In this document: piece by piece, positions 1 to 6,988 of the stretch
Position numbering within the stretch: position 1 is the first letter of the stretch
Layout of the letters: every line of letters starts with the position of its first letter
Source: an uncultured Coriobacteriaceae bacterium
Lineage (GTDB): Bacteria > Actinomycetota > Coriobacteriia > Coriobacteriales > Eggerthellaceae
Direction of reading: 5' to 3'
Assembly (NCBI GenBank): GCA_946623915.1
Contig: CAMORQ010000060.1
Location: 1 to 8,821, forward strand
Length of the DNA stretch: 8,821 bases
The notes under the pieces: generated by a model
The model's database searches: none
Seen by the model: only the letters and a program-made list of their open reading frames with translations
Told to the model about the DNA's origin: nothing
Made by a program: the position numbers and the translations under genes

Positions 1-131
1 CTGCCCCGCATGATCATGTAGGGAGCGTCGGGGTCGGAGGCTTGTTCGCAAAAATAAAAATATTTGATGTGGTATCGCGATATGGGCAACTTAAAGAGCG
101 AAGAAGCATTGCCGACCGAAGGAGGGACCAT
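1..131 (+). promoter_or_regulatory. 5' leader of the hydrolase remnant, with AT-rich patch and palindrome
   Basis: I see no gene in this stretch. Positions about 50-66 are strikingly AT-rich for this genome, which is typical of promoter DNA, but I cannot place convincing -35 and -10 boxes. A perfect 10-bp palindrome, TATCGCGATA, lies at 73-82. Its core ATCGCGAT recurs in AATCGCGATT (5711-5720) just upstream of the acetate kinase start, so it may be a regulator site or a chance motif. A strong Shine-Dalgarno sequence (GGAGGG, 121-126) precedes the ATG at 132. The promoter assignment is inferred from base composition and position only. Confidence 0.3.
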
Positions 132-365
132 ATGCCCGACATCAAGCCAGTGATTTACCGAGAAGGAGGATTCGCGACCCAGCCGTTCGCGTTCGGGGGC
201 GAAGAAGGCCCCGAGGCGTTCGACGCCGGCCAGCGCTATCGTTCGGGGCTGCAGAATTACGTGATCGACACAGGCGACGACGTGATCTTGGTCGATACCG
301 GCCTGCCTGCCGGCACGCCCGAAGAGTCGCCCGACGAAACCACGGCCATTTATACCGGCCATGTC

Positions 366-488
366 GTGACACCAACGCGTCGTTGCTGTCACATTTGGAT
401 AATCCATCCGCGAAGGGGGCTGCTAGCAGCCCTCTTCATTTTGCGAGCGGATTATCCAAACGTGACAGCAACGACGCGTTGGTGTCAC
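366..488. repeat. Long imperfect inverted repeat with central palindrome (MITE/REP-like)
   Basis: The outer arms of 27 nt (366-392 and 462-488) are perfect reverse complements, beginning GTGACACCAACGCGTCGTTG. After one mismatch they continue with a second matching block, TTTGGATAATCC (394-405, paired with 449-460). The centre (412-437) is itself a near-perfect 26-bp palindrome around GCTAGC. The whole ~123-bp element could fold into one long hairpin as RNA or a cruciform as DNA. It starts exactly where the upstream hydrolase gene loses homology. There is no transposase gene and I can see no target-site duplication, so MITE, REP-type element and regulatory hairpin all remain possible. Confidence 0.85.
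412..442 (+). terminator. Possible intrinsic terminator in the centre of the inverted repeat
   Basis: The stem GGGCTG / CAGCCC closes a CTAG loop and is extended by flanking GAAG...CTTC pairing. It is followed on the + strand by TCTTCATTTT, which is U-rich in RNA. This would end transcription of the truncated hydrolase gene before the next promoter. The T-tract is interrupted, so the call is tentative. The opposite strand has no T-tract. Confidence 0.4.
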
Positions 489-508
489 AAACGACACGTT
501 GGCGCCAC
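462..508 (+). repeat. Tandem ~20-bp units extending the right arm
   Basis: The right arm of the inverted repeat is followed directly by another related copy. GTGACAGCAACGACGCGTTG (462-481) is followed by GTGTCACAAACGACACGTTG (482-501) and then by the start of a third unit, GCGCCACG (502-509). The 27-nt stretch 482-508 resembles the reverse complement of the left arm with several substitutions. A period of 20 bp is close to two helical turns, as expected of paired protein-binding sites, but no binding protein is identifiable. Confidence 0.65.
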
Positions 509-555
509 GTTTCTTTAGCCGTGTAATTCCCTGCATTGCAATCTGAAATACTGCA

Positions 556-613
556 GTTAGTAATCCCTAACTATATGTTATACTTGGCTAACTAATTACC
601 ACAAACAAGTTAG
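556..613 (+). promoter_or_regulatory. Candidate promoter with four CTAAC/GTTAG sites upstream of the giant surface protein
   Basis: This AT-rich stretch holds a plausible -10 box, TATACT (579-584). The -35 region is not well matched. Four copies of one pentamer surround it: GTTAG at 556-560, CTAAC at 567-571, CTAAC at 588-592 and GTTAG at 609-613. The first two form an inverted repeat with a 6-nt gap. The two CTAAC copies start 21 bp apart, about two helical turns, and flank the -10 box. The last copy overlaps the Shine-Dalgarno AGGAGG (612-617) of the gene starting at 622. The layout suggests an operator for a dimeric regulator. No regulator gene is in view. Confidence 0.5.
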
Positions 614-621
614 GAGGCGTT

Positions 622-3600
622 ATGCCAGCAGCAACCAAAAGCATGCGGGGGCGTGCGAGTGTGTGGAGACGTGCATTAAGCATGCTCCTTGCAATCGTGA
701 TGGTATCGACTATCGTTGCTCCCCAAGCATCGGCGTTTGCGGATGAAGGCGGGGGCGCACCCGCCGAAGGGGCTCGTGTGCTTTCGATTGGAAGCACGCT
801 CGACCAAAGCGTGACCTATTACGATGGCGTCTACGAGGGTACGGGTGGCGGCCGCAACGGCGACATCACCGTGCGTGTGACCATCGCAGACGGGAGAATT
901 GCGTCAGTCGAAGAAGTTTCGCAGTCCGAAACCGCATCTTACTGGGAGCAAGCGAAGGCGGTTTTCGCAACCATTGTCGATCAGCAGACGTACGACGTGG
1001 ACGGCGTGAGCGGTGCGACGCAGAGCTGCAACGGCATCAAGCAGGCGACGCTTTTGGCCTTGCGCAAAGCCCAGACGCCGCCGGCGGGCCCCTTCAGCTC
1101 CGGTGCGGGCACGCAGGAAGACCCCTTCGTCATCTCCACGGCTGACGGTTTGGCGAAATTCGCCACCAGCGTGGACGGGGGCGAAAGCTATGTGGGCAAG
1201 TTCATCAAGCTCGGCGCCGATCTGGACCTGTCCGACGTTGCGAGCTGGAACCCCATCGGCACCGAAGCGAACGCCACAGCCTCCACTGCCACGGTGTTCG
1301 CCGGCAGCTTCGATGGCGCGGGCTATGCCATCTCGAACATGAAGATCGCCTTGGCCGACCAGACTGAAGCCCAAAACGTTGGCCTGTTTTCCACCTTGCA
1401 GAATACGGCCACGGTGAAGGGCGTGAACCTTGCCGGCGTGGACATCGACGTAACCACCAGCGCCGTTGCCCGTGCGGGCGCCATCGCTGGCGACATGGTG
1501 AGCGGTTCGGCTGCAGCGCATGCCACCATCGACGCATGCTCGGCTGCCGGCGCCATCGACGTGGACTCCTCGGGTACCGCCCTGGTGTTCGCGGGCGGCA
1601 TCGCAGGCCGCATGAACGGGTGGGCGCAGGTTGCCAATTGCTGGACCGACGTTGCGGCAACCGCCTTCAGCCGCGGTGGCAGCAACTCCGCTTACGCCGG
1701 TGGCATCACGGGCATGGCCGGAAACAACACCGGCATCGTGAACTGCGCCACCTTCGGCGCGAGCCGCGGCGTGTCCCCCAAGAGCACGAATTTCGGCGGC
1801 ATGGCAGGCGGCCTGGGCGGCATGGTGAACGCCAAGGTCTACAACACCTACGCGCTCGGCGCGCAGACCGCGGGCAACGGCGGCAACGAGTACTCCGCCG
1901 TCGGCGCGTTGGCTGGCCAGATGATCTTCACGGGCACGGCTTATCCCGAAACCGGCGCCTACCGCGCCTTTGGCTACTATCCCAACGACGCGGCCCTCGC
2001 CGAGGAAACCTGGTCGGGCGACACCTTTGAATCATCCAGCGTTTCGCCCCGTGCAATCGGCGCGGTGAACAACGACGATGCGCTGTTCGAAACCACCGCC
2101 ATGGCCCGTGCGGACATGGCCAATCAGGCCTTCGCCGACACGCTCAACGCCAACATCCGCGATGCGCTTTCCCTGGCCAGCGCTTATACGGTGGGCACGG
2201 GCTCGATGAACACCTGGGTTCTCGAAAACGGCCGCGTACTGCCGGTTGGCGCCGCGTGGGTCGAAACCGAACCCGATGCTTCTCTTTTCGACTCCGGCAC
2301 AGGAACCGAAGAAGACCCCTACAAGATCCGCACCGAAGAGCAGTTACGTGCGTTCGCTGGATCGCTTACCGAAGGCATCGACTACACGGGCAAGTTCATC
2401 GAAGTTGTCGCCGACATCGATGTGTCGAGCGCCCCTTGGGTTCCCGTGGGTGACAGCGAATACGCCTTCAACGGCACCTTTGACGGTGCCGGGCACACCA
2501 TATCCGGCATGCACATGGGCACCGCCGAAGAGGCGGCGGCCATCGAAAACGGCAAGGTCTACGTGGGCATGTTCAGCGTGCTCGATGGCAATGCCGTGGT
2601 GAAGAACGTCAAGCTCGATGGCATTTACTTCAACGTCAGCCATGCGGCGTCGTTTTATCTGGGCGGCATCGCCGCTTACATGGGAGGGCAGATCGGTTCC
2701 ACCTATGCCGGCGCACGCGTGGACGGCTGCAGCGTCGAAGGCACCCTGAAGGGTACGGCCGGCACGGGCAACACCTTCGTGGGCGGCGTCGCCGGCCTGC
2801 AGTACAAGGGCGCCATCATCAACACCCGTACCGACGTCGATGCGAGCTGCATCGTGCAACGCGGCAACTCGGTGGCCGAAACCGGAGGCATCGTCGGCTT
2901 GGTCAACCGTGGTCTGGTGGCTAACAACTATGCGCTCGGCGACGTGTATGGATCCGCAAGTCGCAACAACGGCGACGAGGGCATGGCTTCCATCAGCGGC
3001 ATCGCCGGCGTCAATGGCGGCAACGTGGTGAACTGCTATGCGGCCGGCTCGCACACTACCGGCGAGTATTCCGTCTATGCCGGCACCATCAGCGGCTGGG
3101 TCACTGGCATCGGTAAGGCCTACGACAGCTTCTACAATGGCGAATCCACCATGACCGTGGGCACGCAGGCGGTCAATCCCGTCCAGCCCGTGGGCACCAA
3201 GGTGCCCAGCGGCGTTTCCGAAGAGGGCGATGTCTACACGGGCGGCGTCGTGGATGCGCTGAACCCCTACACTGCGGCAACCTACGCTTCTGTCGCAGAC
3301 ACGCTCAACGCCAACTTCAGCGAATTCGCCATCGATATCAGTCTCTTCGGGCTGTCGGGCGACGTGTTCAAGAAGTGGACCTACGACGCCGCATCAGGTG
3401 AGGTTACCTTTGGCACCGAGACATCTGCCATCACCTACGTGCAGCCCGAAGTCGAGATTGTGCCCGTCGTGGAAAAGGAACTGCGCGATGGCACTTGGTA
3501 CGGACGCGATGCGGACAAAGCGAGCGTGGTCAAGATCGTCGTCGAGGGCAAGGAAGTCGTCTCCACCGAAGTGCTCTCCGGACCTGAAAGCGGCGAAGCT

Positions 3601-5496
3601 TACGACGCAGCGCTTGCGAAAGCGAAAGAGAAGTCGATCTACGGCGACACCACCGACTATGAAGCGCCCGATCCTGCCAAATTCGCTGGCGGCACGGGCA
3701 CAGCCGAAGATCCATACCAGGTGGCTACCGAAGAACAGCTCCGTTACATCGCCGATCGCCTCAACGCGGACAACTCCTGGGAGGACGCGCACTTCCTGCA
3801 GACGGCTGACATTGCGCTGTCGAGCGACGAATGGCTGCCTATCGGCTGGGGCATCCGCGCAGAGATCAACAACGCTTCGGCGCAGTATTGCATGTACCCG
3901 TTCTTGGGCAACTACGACGGTGGTGATTTCGCCATCACAGGCCTGACCATCGGCGCAAATGGGCAGCCCAGCGAGGACCCGCGCATGAGTTATGCTGCTG
4001 GTTTCGTGGGTGCAGCCGCAGGCGAAGCGGCCGCTAACGCTACGCCTGCCGAAGACCAGCGCACCACCAAGCTTGCCAACATCCATTTGAAAGATGTGGA
4101 CATCAATGTGGCTTCGCGCTACACCAATTATGTGGGCGCTCTGGCGGGCAATCTGCAGAACGGCTTCTACGTGGACAACTGCAGCGCCGAGGGTGCCGTA
4201 TCGTCCGCATCCGTCGAAGCCATCGCACGTGCAGGCGGGCTTGTGGGCAACGCGCTGCGCGGCCAGACGACCAACTCCTGGACCGACGTTGCGGTGAACG
4301 TTTCCACCGATACGCTTTCAGCCTATGCGGGCGGTCTGTACGCCATGGACAACCGCGTGACCACGCTGAACTGCTACGTGTTGGGCGACGTTGCGGGTAA
4401 TGCGGCCAATAACAACCGCATCAACATCGGCGGCTTCGCCGGTCAAGCGGGCGGATACTACTACAACTGCTACAACGCTGGCGGAGTCAACGCGGGCAAT
4501 ACCACCACTTTTGCCGGTCTGTTCGCCGGCAACTTCACCGGCATCGCCGCGGCAATCGATTGCTATTACAACTCCGATGCAGCCCTCTCCGTTGCTGGGA
4601 CGTCTGTCGATCCGGTTGCCAACGGCCGCACCGTTTCCGAAGATGCCACACGCGCAGGCATTGATGCCATAACGGCGCAGGAGCTGGCGAGCGCTCAGTT
4701 TGCCGAAACGCTCAACGCGAGTATTCCGGCAGTGGCCGATGCTATTCCGGCATTCAAGGCGTTCATCGAGTCCGCGGGGCTCTCCAGCATGCTCTACTAT
4801 GCAGGAGACGGTTCCGACTTGCTACCGTGGGTTTCCGAAGGCGGACACGCCGTATTCGGCGAACCCGCGCTCGAGGATTTGGCGCTCGAGCACGTCGGGT
4901 CTCCGCTGTGGGTGGCAGGCAAGTCCGCCGACATCGTAGTCGAGGCAACCAACCTGAAACAGGGCGAGACCGTGGTTAAGTGGTACTGGGAGTACACAAA
5001 CACGCCCGACAATCCCGATAGCTGGAAAAAGACCGGTGCCAAGTCGTTCTCGGGCAGCGCAGATTCCACGCTCGTCGTCCCCGAATGCACGCAGGCCCGC
5101 AAGGCTCCCATGTGCTGGCGTGTGAGCGCCACGACGAGCCTGGGGCGCACTGCGACGAGTGCAGGTCAGAGCCTCCACGAGTTGAAGGCGCTCGAGATCG
5201 TGCCTGATCCCGAGGGTGATTTCACATGGGAGCTGGACAAGGAAGTAAGAATCTCTGCCAAGGTTGCGGGTCTCGCGCCTGGCGAGGAAGTGGCCAGCTA
5301 CACCTGGTATTACTCCAGGAACGGCTCGACGTGGAAGAAGACCGGTGCGAAGGCTTCGCAGCCCGCAGCCGACACGCTCGTGCTTTCCGGGTTCAAGTGC
5401 ACTGAAGCGCGCAAGGCCCCGATGGCGTGGTGCGTCAAAGTGACCACCTCCACCGGCCGTACCTACACGAGCGAAGGTATGTCCTTGGTGGGTTAG
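622..5496 (+). CDS. Giant secreted FMN-binding, GLUG-repeat beta-helix surface protein with Ig-like C-terminus
   Basis: The protein has 1624 aa and starts at ATG 622 behind AGGAGG. Residues 1-40 form a Sec signal peptide: an Arg/Lys-rich start, a hydrophobic core (about 18-33), then ASAFA before D41. Residues ~66-148 form an FMN-binding domain (RnfG/NqrC C-terminal type) with the flavinylation motif DGVSGATQS, in which Thr133 is the expected covalent FMN acceptor for an ApbE transferase. Three large modules follow, from about 161, 559 and 1024. Each opens with GxGTxEDP(F/Y), contains many GLUG-like turns (GGIAG, GGVAG, GGLVG followed by NC or CS) and closes with an A(D/E)TLNA block and a W...FG-like strand. 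Between modules 2 and 3 (about 953-1013) lies a degenerate FMN-binding-like piece without SGAT. Two ~100-aa Ig-like repeats (about 1416-1521 and 1523-1624) end the protein. There is no lipobox, LPXTG motif, C-terminal membrane helix or SLH domain. I infer an extracellular, flavin-carrying redox or adhesion protein. The domain calls are firm; the role is not known. Confidence 0.9.
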   Translation: MPAATKSMRGRASVWRRALSMLLAIVMVSTIVAPQASAFADEGGGAPAEGARVLSIGSTLDQSVTYYDGVYEGTGGGRNGDITVRVTIADGRIASVEEVSQSETASYWEQAKAVFATIVDQQTYDVDGVSGATQSCNGIKQATLLALRKAQTPPAGPFSSGAGTQEDPFVISTADGLAKFATSVDGGESYVGKFIKLGADLDLSDVASWNPIGTEANATASTATVFAGSFDGAGYAISNMKIALADQTEAQNVGLFSTLQNTATVKGVNLAGVDIDVTTSAVARAGAIAGDMVSGSAAAHATIDACSAAGAIDVDSSGTALVFAGGIAGRMNGWAQVANCWTDVAATAFSRGGSNSAYAGGITGMAGNNTGIVNCATFGASRGVSPKSTNFGGMAGGLGGMVNAKVYNTYALGAQTAGNGGNEYSAVGALAGQMIFTGTAYPETGAYRAFGYYPNDAALAEETWSGDTFESSSVSPRAIGAVNNDDALFETTAMARADMANQAFADTLNANIRDALSLASAYTVGTGSMNTWVLENGRVLPVGAAWVETEPDASLFDSGTGTEEDPYKIRTEEQLRAFAGSLTEGIDYTGKFIEVVADIDVSSAPWVPVGDSEYAFNGTFDGAGHTISGMHMGTAEEAAAIENGKVYVGMFSVLDGNAVVKNVKLDGIYFNVSHAASFYLGGIAAYMGGQIGSTYAGARVDGCSVEGTLKGTAGTGNTFVGGVAGLQYKGAIINTRTDVDASCIVQRGNSVAETGGIVGLVNRGLVANNYALGDVYGSASRNNGDEGMASISGIAGVNGGNVVNCYAAGSHTTGEYSVYAGTISGWVTGIGKAYDSFYNGESTMTVGTQAVNPVQPVGTKVPSGVSEEGDVYTGGVVDALNPYTAATYASVADTLNANFSEFAIDISLFGLSGDVFKKWTYDAASGEVTFGTETSAITYVQPEVEIVPVVEKELRDGTWYGRDADKASVVKIVVEGKEVVSTEVLSGPESGEAYDAALAKAKEKSIYGDTTDYEAPDPAKFAGGTGTAEDPYQVATEEQLRYIADRLNADNSWEDAHFLQTADIALSSDEWLPIGWGIRAEINNASAQYCMYPFLGNYDGGDFAITGLTIGANGQPSEDPRMSYAAGFVGAAAGEAAANATPAEDQRTTKLANIHLKDVDINVASRYTNYVGALAGNLQNGFYVDNCSAEGAVSSASVEAIARAGGLVGNALRGQTTNSWTDVAVNVSTDTLSAYAGGLYAMDNRVTTLNCYVLGDVAGNAANNNRINIGGFAGQAGGYYYNCYNAGGVNAGNTTTFAGLFAGNFTGIAAAIDCYYNSDAALSVAGTSVDPVANGRTVSEDATRAGIDAITAQELASAQFAETLNASIPAVADAIPAFKAFIESAGLSSMLYYAGDGSDLLPWVSEGGHAVFGEPALEDLALEHVGSPLWVAGKSADIVVEATNLKQGETVVKWYWEYTNTPDNPDSWKKTGAKSFSGSADSTLVVPECTQARKAPMCWRVSATTSLGRTATSAGQSLHELKALEIVPDPEGDFTWELDKEVRISAKVAGLAPGEEVASYTWYYSRNGSTWKKTGAKASQPAADTLVLSGFKCTEARKAPMAWCVKVTTSTGRTYTSEGMSLVG

Positions 5497-5510
5497 CGAA
5501 ATCGAGCACT

Positions 5511-5579
5511 GGCGCCGGTGTCGGCGCCGCACACAGGCCATTCAGCGACGAATCGGACCCCGGTATGCTCCGGGGTCCG
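5511..5579 (+). terminator. Two GC hairpins after the surface-protein gene (possible terminator)
   Basis: Just past the stop codon, GGCGCC (5511-5516) and GGCGCC (5523-5528) can pair around a 6-nt loop. Further on, CGGACCCCGG (5554-5563) and CCGGGGTCCG (5570-5579) form a perfect 10-bp stem with loop TATGCT. No T-tract follows either hairpin, so this is not a classical intrinsic terminator. The position between two genes, and the common use of U-poor hairpins in GC-rich bacteria, make a terminator or mRNA-stabilising role plausible. Confidence 0.45.
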
Positions 5580-5683
5580 CGCATGTTCAGGGATGGAAGA
5601 GCGACCCCCATGGCATGTGCCTGCCAAGGGCAATTGTTCGGATATGACAGTTTCAGTGCATGGTCAAAACATTTCCGCATGAA

Positions 5684-5728
5684 AACTGGTACTCTAGTAT
5701 TACGTAAATCAATCGCGATTAGGAAAGG
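5684..5728 (+). promoter_or_regulatory. Candidate acetate kinase promoter, AATCGCGATT palindrome and Shine-Dalgarno
   Basis: The sequence turns AT-richer from about 5640. TAGTAT (5695-5700) is a tolerable -10 box, with only a poor -35 (TTTCCG) 17 nt upstream. A perfect 10-bp palindrome, AATCGCGATT, lies at 5711-5720, between the putative -10 and the Shine-Dalgarno AGGAAAGG (5721-5728), where a bound repressor could block transcription. The same ATCGCGAT core occurs upstream of the hydrolase remnant (73-82). The gene very likely has its own promoter, since the gap to the previous gene is 239 bp. Confidence 0.35.
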
Positions 5729-5735
5729 CTGTCAC

Positions 5736-6938
5736 ATGCTCGTACTTGTTGTGAACGCTGGTAGCTCCAGCCTCAAGAGCCAGCTCATTGAAACGGAGAC
5801 TGGCGAATCCACCATGAAGTGCCTGGCCGAAAAGGTTGGCCTGGCCGATGGCTTCATGAACGTCAGCTTCGCTCCGGACTTCGAGAAGACCACCTACGAA
5901 ATGCCCAACGTCGATGTGTCCGAATGCCTGGCCAAACTGCTCGAAGTGCTGGCCAACGACCCGGCTTCTCCCGTGAGCAGCCTCGACGAAATCGGCGCCA
6001 TCGGCAACCGTGTGGTGCATGGCGGCGAATACTTCAACAGTTCCGTGCTCATCGACGATGACGTACTGGAAAAGATCGCGTCCTGCAACGACCTCGCTCC
6101 GCTGCACAATCCTGCGGGACTGGCGTGCATCAACAAGACCCGCGAGCTGTATCCCGACATGCCCCAGGTCGCCGTGTTCGACACCGCGTTCCATGCGTCC
6201 ATGCCCGCGAAGGCCTACATGTACCCCATTCCCATGGAGTACTACAAGAAGTATTCCGTGCGCCGCTACGGCTTCCACGGCACCAGCCACGGCTACGCCG
6301 CCCGCACGGCAGCGGAGCTGGTTGGCAAGCCGGTTGAAGAACTGGGCATCATCACCTGCCATCTGGGCAACGGCGGTTCCATCACGGCGGTCGACGGCGG
6401 CAAGTCGGTTGACACCACCATGGGCCTGACACCCCTCGAGGGTCTGATGATGGGCACGCGCTGCGGCGACATCGACCCGGCCATCATCCCGTTCCTTATG
6501 CGCGTTGACAACAAGACCGCCGAAGAGGTGGACGCCATCCTGAACAAGAAGAGCGGCTTCCTGGGCGTTTCCGGCGTCAGCTCCGACATGCGCGACGTGG
6601 AAGAGGCTGCAGCCGACGGCAACGAAGATGCGCAGCTGGCGCTCGACATGTACATCTACCGCGTGCAGAAAGCCATCGGCAGCTACTTCGCCATTCTGCC
6701 GCACACCGATGTGGTCGTCATGACGGCCGGCGTGGGCGAAAACAGCATCTCCGCGCGCGAGAAGATTTTCGCGGGCCTCGGCCATCTGGGCATGAAGCTG
6801 GACGCGGAAGCGAACCAGGTACGCGGCAAGAACACGATCATCTCCGCCGCAGACAGCCCGGTGAAAATCTGCCTCGTGGCGGCAGACGAAGAAGCCTGCA
6901 TCGCCAACGACGCCGCAGACATCGTAGGCGCTCTGTAG
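5736..6938 (+). CDS. ackA: Acetate kinase
   Basis: Acetate kinase (EC 2.7.2.1) is a cytoplasmic ASKHA-fold enzyme that interconverts acetyl phosphate plus ADP with acetate plus ATP, the last substrate-level phosphorylation step in acetate-producing fermenters. The 400-aa product is full length. Visible motifs: N-terminal signature VVNAGSSSLK (5-14, Asn7); RVVHGG (92-97, Arg92); FDTAFH (148-153) with the catalytic Asp149; GFHGTSH (179-185, His181); the second signature TMGLTPLEGLMMGTR (228-242) with Arg242; TAGVGEN (330-336); and ADEE (383-386) with the metal-binding Glu. All expected catalytic residues are present. The start is ATG 5736, because AGGAAAGG lies 7 nt upstream and MLVLVVNAGSS is the normal family N-terminus. 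The frame is open upstream into the preceding gene, but that extension has no homology. No phosphotransacetylase gene is adjacent in the window. A strong terminator follows, so the gene is probably monocistronic. Confidence 0.97.
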   Translation: MLVLVVNAGSSSLKSQLIETETGESTMKCLAEKVGLADGFMNVSFAPDFEKTTYEMPNVDVSECLAKLLEVLANDPASPVSSLDEIGAIGNRVVHGGEYFNSSVLIDDDVLEKIASCNDLAPLHNPAGLACINKTRELYPDMPQVAVFDTAFHASMPAKAYMYPIPMEYYKKYSVRRYGFHGTSHGYAARTAAELVGKPVEELGIITCHLGNGGSITAVDGGKSVDTTMGLTPLEGLMMGTRCGDIDPAIIPFLMRVDNKTAEEVDAILNKKSGFLGVSGVSSDMRDVEEAAADGNEDAQLALDMYIYRVQKAIGSYFAILPHTDVVVMTAGVGENSISAREKIFAGLGHLGMKLDAEANQVRGKNTIISAADSPVKICLVAADEEACIANDAADIVGAL

Positions 6939-6988
6939 CGAACGGCCGCAATCGGCTTGATTCGTTAATAGTCGGGCCTACTGCTTCG

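Larger units (their letters stand above)
132..518 (+). pseudogene. Truncated MBL-fold metallo-hydrolase (N-terminal fragment)
   Basis: The first ~78 residues from ATG 132 look like the start of a metallo-beta-lactamase-fold hydrolase of the lactonase-like type. The segment NYVIDTGDDVILVDTGLP (residues about 42-59) is the typical second and third beta strands with the conserved V-D-T-G turn. After residue ~78 (about nt 365) the frame runs into the long inverted repeat and encodes an unrelated Arg/Cys-rich tail until TAG 516-518. The HxHxDH zinc-binding motif and the rest of the ~250-300-residue fold are missing, so the product cannot be an active hydrolase. ATG 132 is chosen because GGAGGG lies 5 nt upstream. 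An in-frame ATG at 42 lacks a good Shine-Dalgarno and would add a non-homologous leader. The 3' part of the gene is not elsewhere in the window, which suggests deletion or replacement at the repeat rather than simple insertion. The substrate is unknown. Confidence 0.7.

Noticed and set aside
1..21. End of an upstream gene or start of a divergent one
   Set aside because: Only about 20 nt with stop codons in two + frames are visible, and the minus-strand ATGs lack a Shine-Dalgarno, so there is too little to support a call.
42..131. Earlier in-frame ATG (42) for the hydrolase fragment
   Set aside because: No proper Shine-Dalgarno is present and the extra ~30 residues are unlike the family, whereas ATG 132 follows GGAGGG.
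366..508. CRISPR-like array
   Set aside because: The repeat copies are inverted or directly abutting, with no regular unique spacers and no cas genes.
5400..5496. C-terminal sortase (LPXTG) or membrane anchor on the giant protein
   Set aside because: The sequence ends ...RTYTSEGMSLVG, with no LPXTG-like motif, hydrophobic helix or basic tail.
5427..5735. Upstream in-frame extension of the acetate kinase frame
   Set aside because: It overlaps the end of the surface-protein gene, has no homology and would displace the normal MLVLVVNAGSS N-terminus. A good Shine-Dalgarno precedes ATG 5736.
5709..6785. Long minus-strand open frame opposite ackA
   Set aside because: It is the antisense shadow of a fully conserved acetate kinase and is rich in low-complexity His/Val/Ala.
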